From positions 1 through 64,000 of the forward strand of contig JAPOIM010000008.1 in NCBI GenBank assembly GCA_029978905.1: a stretch of DNA of 64,000 bases. The letters run 5' to 3'. Source of the stretch: Planctomycetota bacterium (GTDB lineage Bacteria > Planctomycetota > Planctomycetia > Pirellulales > UBA1268). The position numbers and the translations under genes were made by a program. The notes under the pieces were generated by a model that searched no databases, was not told where the DNA came from, and was given only the letters and a program-made list of their open reading frames with translations. Positions 1 to 10,200 of the stretch are shown in pieces (position 1 is the first letter of the stretch; every line of letters begins with the position of its first letter).

Positions 1-735
1 CGAATGCTCGCGAGAAAACTCACGAGAGTCGAACGGGAGATCGCTCCCCCTCGAATCATCGCCCAGCCAAGCAATCAGCGCTGCAAAACCCTGATTCCCT
101 GACAAAGACACCATTCGAGGTGTAACGTATTTTTTCTCGTTCTTGAGCCTTGGGAGAACGCCGCCGAGCTTGCCTAGGCATAGCCCAGACTTCTCAACGG
201 CATTCACTACAAGATGCCAGTTACCACAACCGAATTGTCAAAGAACAACACGAGCCGACACCACAAGGGCCGCATCACCACCTGAGCCCTCGGCACGGAA
301 TCCGCACCTCAGACCCAGAAGCAGCAACGTCGTTGCCCTCAGGGAGCCGGCTCGCGACTTCTGTCATGGACAGAGGTTTAACTCGAAGTCAGACAGGAAA
401 CAAGTCCCCTGTCAGGGATTCGAACCAAGCCTCAACCCACGGCAGCCGCCACGAGCCATCACTAGGGAACCGGAATCGTCCTTCGCGTTTCCGGCCTTGC
501 GATGGGTGAAAGTTAGCGACGCCGGATGAGGCCGTCAAGCGGCTGATCCGACAACGCTGAGAAATCAAGTTTTCGGCCCATTTCCGAACCTTCTTGAGGC
601 GTTTTTTCGTGAGGTCACCTGGCACCGTTCAAGAAAACTCTGCCGGTGATGCCGCGTTCTCGGCCTCTTTCGGCGAGGTATAACCATGGAGCGGCGGAAC
701 GATGACGAGAGCCAGGGGAGCGCTGGAGGCAGCCC

Positions 736-2055
736 GTGCGACGACGTGACGTGGACCAGGCAATGACTTTGCCCTGTTATTTGCGGCCTTTGCTGTGGCT
801 GAGTTCAGTCGCGGCGGTGCTCTTTGCCCCTCTAGAGCACGTTTGCCTCGCTCAGCCAGTCCCTGCGGATGCGGTCCCCGTGGTCGTCAGCGATGTGACG
901 CGGATGGAACTCTCCCGCGGCCAATCCTTCGTGGGCACGGTCTACCCCTTCCGCGAAAGTGACGTCGGCAGCGCTGTCGACGGACGGCTTGTGAGCCTTC
1001 CCATCGAAGACGGACAGCAACTGCAACGGGGGGACACACTCGCCGAACTGCTGCGTGGTCTTCTCGAAATCGAGCGAGCCGGCGCGCTCGCCGAACTCGA
1101 CCAGAGGCGTCAGGAACTCGCGGAACTTGAAGCCGGAAGCCGCCCGGAAGAAGTCGAGCAAGCGACCGCAGAAGCCGAGGCACTCCAGGCGACGCTCGTT
1201 TACGCTGAAAGCCGCCTGAACCGGCTGGAAAAACTCTTCGAGCGGGGCACCGCCACGACCGACGAGCTGCAGGACGGCCAGACCGAACTGCGGCGGATCA
1301 AGGCCCAACTTCGCGCCAAACAGGCCGCCCAGACCATGGTGGAAGCAGGTCCTCGCAAAGAAACCATCGCCCAGGCCGCGGCCGCCGTGGCTGTGCAGGA
1401 TGCTGTGGTTCAACGCATCGACGATCAACTCACCAAACACACGATTCGCGCTCCTTTCGACGGCTGGGTCGTGGAGCGTTACACGGAAGAGGGCGAGTGG
1501 GTGACTCGCGGCGGCCTCGTGGCGCGTGTCGCCGAGCTCGACCGAGTGAAAGTCGTGGTGCAGCTGCCCGAGCTCTACGTCGCGTCTCTCCGGCCCGGCA
1601 CGGACGTGCGACTGGAGTTTGACGCCGCCCCGTTGCAGCCGTGGATTGGAAAAGTCGAGCAAATCGTTCCGCAGGCCGACCTTCGCAGCCGCTCCTTCCC
1701 CGTGCAGGTCGTGCTGGAAAATCGCATCGTCGACGACCAACCGACCCTTCGCGGAGGCATGCTGGCGAGGGCCTGGCTGCCAGTGGGAGCCCGTGGCGAG
1801 GTCACCGTTGTTCCCAAGGATGCTCTCGTGCTCGGCACGGGCATGCCCTTGGTGTATGTCGTGGATGCCATAGGCTCCGCCAACGGGGCCAGCACTGGCA
1901 CTGTTCGCCCTGTCCCGGTCACCCTCGGTGCCACCGTGGCTGGAAGCGTGGAAGTCAGCGGAGCCGTGGAGCCGGGGCAGTTGGTGGTCACACGCGGCAA
2001 CGAAAGGCTGAAGCCCGGCGCTGCAGTCAAGTTCTCGGGAACCCAAGCACCATGA
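736..2055 (+). CDS. RND/HlyD-family efflux periplasmic adaptor subunit (an alternative ATG start lies at 763)
   Basis: Signal peptide, coiled-coil hairpin (LDQRRQELAELEAGSRPEEVEQA), barrel-sandwich motif (HTIRAPFDGWVVERYTEEGEWV); directly upstream of and overlapping an RND permease. Confidence 0.9.
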   Translation: MRRRDVDQAMTLPCYLRPLLWLSSVAAVLFAPLEHVCLAQPVPADAVPVVVSDVTRMELSRGQSFVGTVYPFRESDVGSAVDGRLVSLPIEDGQQLQRGDTLAELLRGLLEIERAGALAELDQRRQELAELEAGSRPEEVEQATAEAEALQATLVYAESRLNRLEKLFERGTATTDELQDGQTELRRIKAQLRAKQAAQTMVEAGPRKETIAQAAAAVAVQDAVVQRIDDQLTKHTIRAPFDGWVVERYTEEGEWVTRGGLVARVAELDRVKVVVQLPELYVASLRPGTDVRLEFDAAPLQPWIGKVEQIVPQADLRSRSFPVQVVLENRIVDDQPTLRGGMLARAWLPVGARGEVTVVPKDALVLGTGMPLVYVVDAIGSANGASTGTVRPVPVTLGATVAGSVEVSGAVEPGQLVVTRGNERLKPGAAVKFSGTQAP

Positions 2056-5000
2056 ACCTGATTCAGGCATGCGTCTCCAATCCGGTGAAGGTGGCCGTTG
2101 GCGTGTTGCTCACGTCTCTCTTCGGCATGCTCGCGCTGATCACCATGCCGATTCAGCTCACACCTGAGGTGCAGATCCCGACGATCTCGGTTGAGGCCCG
2201 TTGGCGAGGCGCGAGCCCACAGGAGATCGAGCGCGAGATCGTGCAGCCGCTGGAAGAGCAGCTGCGAAGCGTGGAAGGACTCGCCAAGCTCTCCAGCACC
2301 TGCAGCGATTCGGTTGGCGAGGTCACGCTCGAGTTTGGCATCGGCGTCGACATGGATCAGGTGCTGGTGAAGACCAACACCCGTGTCCAGCAGGTCCGCG
2401 ACTGGCCCATCGATGCCGATCGCCCTGTGATCAAGACCTCGAACTCCAACGACCGGCCGATCGCCTGGTTGATGCTCGGACAAGCCCCCCCCGACCCCGA
2501 CGCCATCGCCAAAGCGTCTGCCGAGCACCCGGAGCTGGCCAGCGACCTCAACCGCGTGCTCACAGGCCGAACCCCTGACCTGCAACTCTTCCGCCTCAAC
2601 AAACTCGCTGAGTCCCATCCCGAACTCGCCCACCTGGTTCCACCGCCAATCGACATCGAAGCGATGCGACGGATGGCCGAAGACGAGATTGAAAGCCGTC
2701 TTGAGCGCGTCGAAGGGGTGTCGAGTGCCGACCTTGTGGGCGGCCGCGACGACCAACTGCAGGTGATCGTCGACCCCCAAAAACTCGCCGCCAGACAGCT
2801 GACGATCGAAGACCTCCGCTCCGCCCTCGCCGGCCAAAACCAAGACACCTCAGGCGGTGATTTCTGGGAGGGGAAACGCCGGTACGTGGTGCGAACGCTG
2901 GGGCAGTTCCGCTCGCCAGAGCAGGTTGAGGCGGTGATCATCGCCCGCCGTGAGGGCCGGCCCGTGTATGTACGGGACGTGGCCTACGCCCGTCTTGGAA
3001 GCCGCAAACCCGATGGCATCGTCCGCCGCTTTGGTGCCAGCAACATTGCTATCCGGGTGACGCGCGACCAAAACGCGAACGTGCTCGAAACGATGGCGGA
3101 ACTACGGGAAGTCGCCCGGGACATCGATGAAGGCGTGCTGCGGAAACGAGGCCTGACCCTCACGCAGGTCTACGACGAAACCGATTACATCAATTCCGCC
3201 ATTGGCCTTGTGCGGAGCAACATCGTCATCGGCGGCTTCTTGACGATCAGCGTGCTGCTGCTGTTTCTCCGTAGCGTGCGGTCCACCCTGGTCGCCGCGG
3301 TGGCGATCCCGATCAGTGTGGTGGGCACCTTCCTCGCGCTCTCATTGTTTGGCCGCTCGCTCAACGTGATCAGCCTGGCCGGGATGGCGTTTGCCGTCGG
3401 CATGCTCGTCGACAACGCCGTGGTCGTGCTGGAAAACATCGTCACCAACTGGCACAAGGGGCTCGACTCCCGCACCGCGGCGATCCGAGGCGCAAGCGAA
3501 GTGTGGGGAGCGGTGCTCGCGAGCACACTCACGACTGTCGCAGTGTTCCTGCCGGTGCTCTTCGTCAAGCAGGAAGCCGGGCAGCTCTTCGGTGACATCG
3601 CGCTGGCCATCAGCGCCGCGGTGAGCCTCTCGCTGATCGTGTCGGTGCTTGTGGTGCCCACCGCCACCGCCTGGCTTCTCTCCGGCCGAAAACCAAAGCC
3701 TGCGTCGGAAGGTGACATGGCCAGCCGTTTCGGTGGCTTCCTGCTCGACAGACTGATTGGCACTTTGCGATTCCTCCTCGCCGGTCCCGTCAGGCAGGCT
3801 GCGGGGGCTGGGGCGATCGTGGCCCTAGCGGTCTGGGCCACATGGGCCCTCCTGCCGAAGGTGGAATACCTTCCGGAGGGGAACCGAAACCTGGTGTTTG
3901 GCATCCTCCTGCCGCCGCCTGGCTACAACCTCGATGAACTGCTGCGAATGGGCGACGTCGTAGAGGAGCGGCTGCTCCCCTACTGGGATGTTGATCCAGG
4001 CTCCCCGGAGGCCGCAGCACTCGACTACCCGATCCTGGGCGACCTTTTCTTTGTGGCCCGCGGCAAGAGCGTATTTCTCGGTTTGCGGGCACTCGATCCG
4101 CTGGCTGCCTCAAAACTGATCCCGCTGATTCGCTCGATCGCCGCAGATCTGCCTGGCACCTTTGCCATCGCCAAACAGTCGAGCCTGTTTGAGCAGGGCA
4201 TCGGCTCCGGACGTTCGATCGACGTCGAGATCACCGGGCCAAGCCTCGAGCACCTTGTCGGCCTGGGAGGCCAGGTGATGGGCCTCCTCGCGGAAGCCAC
4301 TCCAGGCAGTCAAAACCTGCCAAAGCCCTCGCTCGACCTCTCCAGCCCTGAAGTGCAACTCGTGCCGCGGCTTGAGCAGGCGGCCGACATGCAACTCGAT
4401 GCTCGACAGCTCGGCTACATGGTCGACTGCCTCGTCGACGGGGGCTATGCCACTGACTACTTCTTGGGTGCTGACCGCATCGACCTCGTGATCAAGGGCG
4501 AGGATCGCTTCGTCCAGCGCACACAGGACCTCCGCAGCCTGCCGGTGGTCACCCCCGGCGGTCAGCTTGTGCCGCTCGAGAGCGTGGCCGAGATCCGCGA
4601 GTACTCAAGCGGCCCCGAACAGATCCTGCATCGTGAACGCGAGCGAGCCATCACGGTGCAGGTCTCGCCTCCGGCCGACCTCCCACTGGAGTTGGCCCAG
4701 GACCGGATCCAGTCCATGGTCGTTCAGAAGCTGCGGGATTCCGGACAACTTGAGGGGGGCTATCAGATCAACCTCGGTGGCACCGCCGACAAACTCCGCG
4801 CCACGTGGGACTCGCTCTGGTTCAACCTCGCGCTCGCAGGCCTGATTACCTACCTGCTGATGGCGGCTCTGTTTGAAAGCTGGTTTTACCCTCTGGTGAT
4901 CATCGCCGCCGTGCCGCTCGGCAGCGTGGGCGGGCTGCTGGGGCTCGCCGCGATCAATCTCTTCGGGGCGTCGTTCGGCATCTCACAGCCACTCGACGTA

Positions 5001-5411
5001 CTCACCATGCTCGGCTTCGTGATCCTGATAGGCACGGTGGTCAACAACCCGATCCTGATCGTGTATCAGTCGCTGAACCTGATCCGCAACGAAGGCTACG
5101 GCCGCGAGGAGGCCATCCTAGAGGCCGTCCGCAGCCGGCTGCGGCCGATCTTCATGACCACGCTCACCACCGTGCTCGGCCTCTTTCCGCTGGTGCTCTT
5201 TCCGGGAGCCGGCAGCGAGCTCTACCGAGGGTTAGGCAGCGTGTTGCTCGGCGGTCTGCTGGTGTCGACGCTGGTCACCATCGTGCTGGTGCCACTGCTG
5301 CTCGGCCTCTGCTTCCGCGTGTTTGAAACCACGCAGCAGCCTGCCGCCGAAGCCGCCCCCCTGCCCCGTTCCGTGGCGGCCCCTGCGCCCGCGATCACCG
5401 CCGGCGTGTAG
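2052..5411 (+). CDS. Efflux RND transporter permease (AcrB/CzcA-like)
   Basis: ORF track starts at 1641, but ATG 2052 overlaps the adaptor stop (ATGA). RND features: GASPQEIEREIVQPLEEQL, GMAFAVGMLVDNAVVVLENI, LTTVLGLFPLVLFPGAGSELYRGLG. Confidence 0.92.
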   Translation: MNLIQACVSNPVKVAVGVLLTSLFGMLALITMPIQLTPEVQIPTISVEARWRGASPQEIEREIVQPLEEQLRSVEGLAKLSSTCSDSVGEVTLEFGIGVDMDQVLVKTNTRVQQVRDWPIDADRPVIKTSNSNDRPIAWLMLGQAPPDPDAIAKASAEHPELASDLNRVLTGRTPDLQLFRLNKLAESHPELAHLVPPPIDIEAMRRMAEDEIESRLERVEGVSSADLVGGRDDQLQVIVDPQKLAARQLTIEDLRSALAGQNQDTSGGDFWEGKRRYVVRTLGQFRSPEQVEAVIIARREGRPVYVRDVAYARLGSRKPDGIVRRFGASNIAIRVTRDQNANVLETMAELREVARDIDEGVLRKRGLTLTQVYDETDYINSAIGLVRSNIVIGGFLTISVLLLFLRSVRSTLVAAVAIPISVVGTFLALSLFGRSLNVISLAGMAFAVGMLVDNAVVVLENIVTNWHKGLDSRTAAIRGASEVWGAVLASTLTTVAVFLPVLFVKQEAGQLFGDIALAISAAVSLSLIVSVLVVPTATAWLLSGRKPKPASEGDMASRFGGFLLDRLIGTLRFLLAGPVRQAAGAGAIVALAVWATWALLPKVEYLPEGNRNLVFGILLPPPGYNLDELLRMGDVVEERLLPYWDVDPGSPEAAALDYPILGDLFFVARGKSVFLGLRALDPLAASKLIPLIRSIAADLPGTFAIAKQSSLFEQGIGSGRSIDVEITGPSLEHLVGLGGQVMGLLAEATPGSQNLPKPSLDLSSPEVQLVPRLEQAADMQLDARQLGYMVDCLVDGGYATDYFLGADRIDLVIKGEDRFVQRTQDLRSLPVVTPGGQLVPLESVAEIREYSSGPEQILHRERERAITVQVSPPADLPLELAQDRIQSMVVQKLRDSGQLEGGYQINLGGTADKLRATWDSLWFNLALAGLITYLLMAALFESWFYPLVIIAAVPLGSVGGLLGLAAINLFGASFGISQPLDVLTMLGFVILIGTVVNNPILIVYQSLNLIRNEGYGREEAILEAVRSRLRPIFMTTLTTVLGLFPLVLFPGAGSELYRGLGSVLLGGLLVSTLVTIVLVPLLLGLCFRVFETTQQPAAEAAPLPRSVAAPAPAITAGV

Positions 5412-5441
5412 CCACCTCACCTTTGGGCGAACAACGCAGGT

Positions 5442-6140
5442 TCATCGCGTCTTCGTGAGCAACGGCGACACGATTTCGGTCCAGAGGGCGTAGCCCGTGT
5501 CGTTGAGGTGCAGGCCGTCGTCGGCGAAGAGCTCAGGGCGAGGTTTGCCGTCGTTGCCAAGCATGGGCGTGACCACGTCGATGTAGGTCAGGCGTGGATC
5601 GCTCTGACACATCGCTCGCACAAGGCTGTTGGCCTGTTGCTGCGTACCATACTGCTCCCACCGCTTGAGGCTTGGCTTGATGGCGATGAAGTGAATCGTC
5701 GCCTCTGGAAGCTCGGCGTGGACCATGGCCACGAACGCTTTAAAGTCTGCAGCAACCTGCTCCGGCGACTTCTTGGCATTGATGTCGTTGTCGCCGGCGT
5801 AAAACAGGATCGTGCGTGGTTTGGAGGGCAGCACAATCCGCGCGGTGTAGCGATTCACATCGGCAATCTGCGAGCCGCCGAAACCTCGGTTCATCGCGGC
5901 GAGATCGGGAAACCAGCGATCCAGTTTCCAGAGCCGAATGCTCGACGACCCAACAAAGAGCACCCCGCCCTTCGCCGGTGGCGACTCCCGATCGCTCGCC
6001 TCAAACGCCGCGATCGTCTCTTCCCAGCGGTCTGCAACTGGCTCCGCAGCGAGGCCGAGAGACACCTGCGAGCTCGCGCCGAGCAAAGCAGTCGAGACGA
6101 TCACCGGAAACCAGCGACGACAAAAACGTGGATGCCTCAT
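5442..6140 (-). CDS. SGNH/GDSL-type esterase/lipase, secreted
   Basis: VLFVGSSSIRLW block, NRGFGGSQIADV, YAGDNDIN, DGLHLNDTGYALW catalytic blocks; N-terminal signal. Confidence 0.88.
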   Translation of the reverse strand: MRHPRFCRRWFPVIVSTALLGASSQVSLGLAAEPVADRWEETIAAFEASDRESPPAKGGVLFVGSSSIRLWKLDRWFPDLAAMNRGFGGSQIADVNRYTARIVLPSKPRTILFYAGDNDINAKKSPEQVAADFKAFVAMVHAELPEATIHFIAIKPSLKRWEQYGTQQQANSLVRAMCQSDPRLTYIDVVTPMLGNDGKPRPELFADDGLHLNDTGYALWTEIVSPLLTKTR

Positions 6141-6146
6141 CCGTGT

Positions 6147-8090
6147 TCATTCCTCCCAGACAAAGGTGCCGTAGCCGGTGTTGCGGTCGCGGATCGAAGG
6201 TGAACCTCGCCAGAGCACGTCCGCGGCGGGCCCGCTTGGCTCATCGACGTCGTGCAACAACCCCGCAGCGAGAAAGTCCGCTACCGGCTTCTCGCCTCGC
6301 ATGAAGTGATCCATCGGCAACTCGATCCGCATCGCGTAGCCTCCCGGCACTCGCGCGGCAGTGGCCGAACATCCCTCGATCGGCCGGCGCGTAAACACCG
6401 CTTCGATACCGCATCGGCCGTCAGCGTCAGGCGGCGTGGCTTTCACATGCACTGTCTGCCGGCCGAAGCGGGTGTCGTTGCGTCGCTCCGCGGCAGGCCG
6501 CGGGTCGATGAAGAACTCGATCCGATCCCCAGCCTCAATCCGCTCGTCGCGGACCCGCACATCGATCACGAAGCGGTCACCGTGATGGCCGGGGGCAAAC
6601 GAAAACGAGCCGTCTGCAAGGCCGTTCCAACTGCTCGCATCGCCAAGCACGAGCGCGTTGGCATCCGTCGCGTAGCTGTCTTCACGTGACGCCGTGGCGG
6701 GGAATCGCTCGGCAGCAAGATCGACCGTGTCCGCTACCGTGGGCCAGGCATGCCGCCGATCGATGATCACCGGGATCAGTCGCTCGGCTGAAAGGCTGTT
6801 GTCCCCGTTGGTGCGAAGGCTTGCGCGAAACACCGCCCCGGAGAGACGGGCAAAGTCGATCGTCTCACCAAAGCGGACGCGCACCGACTGCGTCGCCGTT
6901 TCGTCGGACGCTGTGGCAATCCGCACCTGCTCAGGGTCGACCGAGAGCCCCTTCAGCGGCAGTCCGTCGAAGTCGCCGGTCAGTTCCACCCTCTCCCCAA
7001 ACCGATTGCCAAAGCGGATGTGCAGATCACCTTCCACGAAGCCGGAGGCGTCGTCGACAAGAATCGGTGCGATCTCCACGACCGTGCCGGCGAGGAACGA
7101 ACGAAACCGCTGCGACTCCTCCTCGGTCACCACGTCAGGTGGAAGAATGCCATCGAGCATCAGGTTCACCACCTGCGGCCCATCCTGCTCCATCGTCAGC
7201 CAGGTCACATGGTCGAACTCACCGTAGGGCACGCCGCGGAGCTGCGACGAGCCGCCAGTGGTCGCCAGCGAGTAGTAGCTGCGGTCGCCATTACGGCGGT
7301 ACTGCACGTAGTGATGCACATGCCCCGCGAACACGGTGTGGGGCCGATCGGCGAGCATGGCCTCGACCTGCTTCCAGTTGGTGCTATCGGGGTTGCCTGC
7401 CGCAAGTTCCCGTTCGGCAATGCTCCACAGTGGCTTGTGCAGGAACACGAGCGTATGGCGAGCGTCGGCATGAGCCGCGAGATCGTCACGGATGAAGGCC
7501 AACTGTTCGTCCCCAATCCGCTGCAGTGGGTCTTCGCTGAGCAGACAGAGGAAGTGCACCCGCTTGTAGTCGAAGGAGTACCACGCAGCCCCAAACTTCT
7601 CTCGCCACATCTCTTGCAGCATGGGGTTGGTCACGTCGTGATTGCCCGCCACGAAGAAGAACTTCATGTCGAGCTGGTCGACGAAGCCGGTGAACTCGTC
7701 CCACTCGGCCAAGGCCCGCTGGCGATCCTCGGTGTAGCCCTCGATCAGATCGCCCACCGACATCACAAAGCTCGGCCGCAGCATGTTGAGCTTGGTGACC
7801 GCGTCCATCCAGATGCCGGGGCGATGGCCGCCGGTGCGGTCGGTCATAATCGCGATCTGGAACCGCTCGGGGTCGTCAAAGACTGGCTTGTCTGTCCACG
7901 GAGCAGGGCCCGCCATCTCCGGGAGCACCATCAGCGAGCCGTGCTGCTCGACGCGACCATCTTCATGATCGTGCTCATGCTCACCCTCATGGGCAGCCGC
8001 CGCGGCAGTCAGCACCACCAGATGGAGCAGCACAGAACACAGGCCAAGAGAGCCAACAGGGCGCCGGCAAACGAGCATCGAAAGCCTCAT
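6147..8090 (-). CDS. Secreted metallophosphoesterase with C-terminal carbohydrate-binding-like domain
   Basis: AIMTDRTGG, SVGDLIEGY, VAGNHDV, FAGHVHHY metallophosphoesterase motifs; start set to ATG at 8090 because the ORF-track start (8330) lies in a tRNA. Confidence 0.85.
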   Translation of the reverse strand: MRLSMLVCRRPVGSLGLCSVLLHLVVLTAAAAAHEGEHEHDHEDGRVEQHGSLMVLPEMAGPAPWTDKPVFDDPERFQIAIMTDRTGGHRPGIWMDAVTKLNMLRPSFVMSVGDLIEGYTEDRQRALAEWDEFTGFVDQLDMKFFFVAGNHDVTNPMLQEMWREKFGAAWYSFDYKRVHFLCLLSEDPLQRIGDEQLAFIRDDLAAHADARHTLVFLHKPLWSIAERELAAGNPDSTNWKQVEAMLADRPHTVFAGHVHHYVQYRRNGDRSYYSLATTGGSSQLRGVPYGEFDHVTWLTMEQDGPQVVNLMLDGILPPDVVTEEESQRFRSFLAGTVVEIAPILVDDASGFVEGDLHIRFGNRFGERVELTGDFDGLPLKGLSVDPEQVRIATASDETATQSVRVRFGETIDFARLSGAVFRASLRTNGDNSLSAERLIPVIIDRRHAWPTVADTVDLAAERFPATASREDSYATDANALVLGDASSWNGLADGSFSFAPGHHGDRFVIDVRVRDERIEAGDRIEFFIDPRPAAERRNDTRFGRQTVHVKATPPDADGRCGIEAVFTRRPIEGCSATAARVPGGYAMRIELPMDHFMRGEKPVADFLAAGLLHDVDEPSGPAADVLWRGSPSIRDRNTGYGTFVWEE

Positions 8091-8272
8091 GCAAGAATCG
8101 AGAACAGGACCCCCACCCACAAATCCAGACTGGCCGACATCGTACCGCGGGGATGTGAGGAACGTGTGCGAGGAGAACGCAGCATCGCCTCGATCGCCTC
8201 GTAGGCGGGCAAAATCGCGTCTTGGCGGCAGGCCGACGACAGGTTCCCGCCGAGAAACGCGGGAAAAAGAAG

Positions 8273-8344
8273 AGGCTCCGGTCGGAGTCGAACCGACGAT
8301 GGCGGATTTGCAATCCGCTGCCTTAGCCACTTGGCTACGGAGCC
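8273..8344 (-). tRNA. tRNA-Cys (anticodon GCA)
   Basis: Minus strand GGCTCCGTAGCCAAGTGGCTAAGGCAGCGGATTGCAAATCCGCCATCGTCGGTTCGACTCCGACCGGAGCCT: 7-bp acceptor stem GGCTCCG/CGGAGCC, T-loop GGTTCGACTCC, anticodon loop ATTGCAAAT. Confidence 0.95.
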
Positions 8345-8742
8345 TTGAGACCGGATACCTGCCAGCGCAGGCCGGACATGGTCACGCTAGGCCATCCCTG
8401 CCGATTACGTCAAGTTTGAGGATTCGCAAAGCCCTGCGGAGGTCATCCACCGACTTTCGCGCGACTCATCCTGACGGTTGGCTGAGGAACACCTGTCGTG
8501 GGGAATGTATCGGTTGCACGGCGGTCGCGGCTTGAGCCACGCCCATCCGGTTTCTGCTGCGAGTCGTCGCCAACGCCCAAAACCGCGTCTGCCGCCTTTC
8601 CGGCTCGCCTCGGCTCTCTGGCACGCGGCCCCCAGCAAGGCCGATTGGCACCTCCCGAAATTCCCCGTATAAACCGAGTCCCACCTTCGCCGCGGCCGGT
8701 TTTCACCGAGCAACCCGCGGCCCCATACCTGAGGAGCTCCGC

Positions 8743-10200
8743 ATGCCCCCCGTTGCTGACTGCGATATCGGCCTGGTTGGCCTGGCCGTGATGGGAGAAA
8801 ACCTCGCCCTCAACATCGCCAGCCGTGGTTTCAAGATCGCGGTCTACAACCGCACGCAAAGCGTCACCGACGCCTTCACTTCTTCCCGCGGCAATCAGCC
8901 CAACGTCGTGGGTTGCCACACGCTGGAAGACCTCGTGGCTTCGTTGAAGGCACCACGCAAAGTGATGCTGATGGTGAAGGCAGGCCCGGCCGTCGACGCC
9001 ATCATCGACCAACTCAAGGGCATGCTCTCGCCCGGTGACGTGATCATCGACGGCGGCAACACGCTCTACAGCGACACCGAGCGACGGACCGCTGATGTCG
9101 AGGCTGCAGGCCTGCAGTACATCGGCACCGGTGTGTCGGGGGGCGAAGAAGGGGCGCTCAAGGGCCCGAGCATGATGCCTGGCGGGTCGAAGTCGGCCTG
9201 GCCTCTCGTGCAACCGATCTTCCAGGCGATCGCGGCCAAGGTTGGCCCCAACGGCGACATTCCTTGCTGCGACTGGGTGGGCCCTCGCGGTGCTGGACAC
9301 TACGTGAAGATGGTGCACAACGGCATCGAGTACGGCGACATGCAGCTGATCTGCGAAGCCTACGCCCTGCTCAAGCATGGCGCTGGTCTCTCCAACGACC
9401 AGCTCGCTCACGTCTTTGACGAGTGGAACCAGGGCGAACTCGATAGTTACCTGATTGAGATCACTCGCGACATCTTCACCGCACTCGACCCCGATGGCGA
9501 TGGCCACCTCGTCGATACGATCCTCGACGCGGCTGGTGCCAAGGGGACCGGCAAGTGGATGAGCCAACTGGCCCTCGACCTCGGCGTGCCCAGCACTCTG
9601 GTGACCGAGGCGGTGTACGCTCGCTGCCTCTCGGCTCTCAAAGACCAGCGGGTGCGAGCCAGCAGCGTGCTGACAGGCCCCGAGCTGCCAACGCACGCCG
9701 ATCCGAAAACGTTTATCGAACAGGTCCGCCAAGCCCTCTACGCCTCCAAGATCGCCAGCTACGCCCAAGGCTTCGTGCAACTGGCGGCCGCAGCAGCCGA
9801 GCACAACTGGCCGCTCGACTACGGCTCGATCGCCATGCTGTGGCGAGGCGGGTGCATCATCCGAGCCCAGTTCTTGGAACGGATCGCGGAGGCGTATCGC
9901 GAGCAGCCGAACCTCGAAAATCTGATGCTCGCTCCCTACTTCACCGAGGCTCTCGCGAAGGCGCAAGACTCGTGGCGGCACGTGGTCGCCACAGCAGCCA
10001 CGATCGGCATCCCAGTGCCCGCCTTCATGACGGCCCTGGCCTACTACGACGGCTACCGTCACGCTCGCCTGCCAGCCAACCTGCTTCAGGCTCAGCGTGA
10101 CTACTTCGGTGCCCACACCTACAAGCGACTCGATAAGGAAGGCACCTTCCACAGCGAGTGGCTCGAAATCAGGCGACCGATCTCGGAGGTGGCGAAATGA
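8743..10200 (+). CDS. gnd: 6-phosphogluconate dehydrogenase, decarboxylating
   Basis: IGLVGLAVMGENLALNIASRGF; GTGVSGGEEGALKGPSMMPGG; VGPRGAGHYVKMVHNGIEYGDMQLI. Confidence 0.97.
   Translation: MPPVADCDIGLVGLAVMGENLALNIASRGFKIAVYNRTQSVTDAFTSSRGNQPNVVGCHTLEDLVASLKAPRKVMLMVKAGPAVDAIIDQLKGMLSPGDVIIDGGNTLYSDTERRTADVEAAGLQYIGTGVSGGEEGALKGPSMMPGGSKSAWPLVQPIFQAIAAKVGPNGDIPCCDWVGPRGAGHYVKMVHNGIEYGDMQLICEAYALLKHGAGLSNDQLAHVFDEWNQGELDSYLIEITRDIFTALDPDGDGHLVDTILDAAGAKGTGKWMSQLALDLGVPSTLVTEAVYARCLSALKDQRVRASSVLTGPELPTHADPKTFIEQVRQALYASKIASYAQGFVQLAAAAAEHNWPLDYGSIAMLWRGGCIIRAQFLERIAEAYREQPNLENLMLAPYFTEALAKAQDSWRHVVATAATIGIPVPAFMTALAYYDGYRHARLPANLLQAQRDYFGAHTYKRLDKEGTFHSEWLEIRRPISEVAK

Noticed and set aside
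401-480. Possible tRNA on the minus strand (GGTTCGAATCCCTGACAGGGGA T-arm-like motif)
   Set aside because: Only 3 of 5 T-stem pairs form and no matching acceptor or anticodon arm was found upstream; ORFs in 1-735 are also unconvincing, so the region is left unannotated.
736-2070. Large antisense ORFs (e.g. 832..2070 -, 1575..2843 -) and many similar long shadows across the window
   Set aside because: High-GC shadow ORFs opposite strongly supported genes; compositions are His/Arg/Gly-rich and lack domain motifs.
8091-8330. N-terminal extension of the metallophosphoesterase ORF (MAKAADCKSAIVGSTPTGAS...)
   Set aside because: This is the translated tRNA-Cys gene and spacer; the real start is the ATG at 8090 before the signal peptide.
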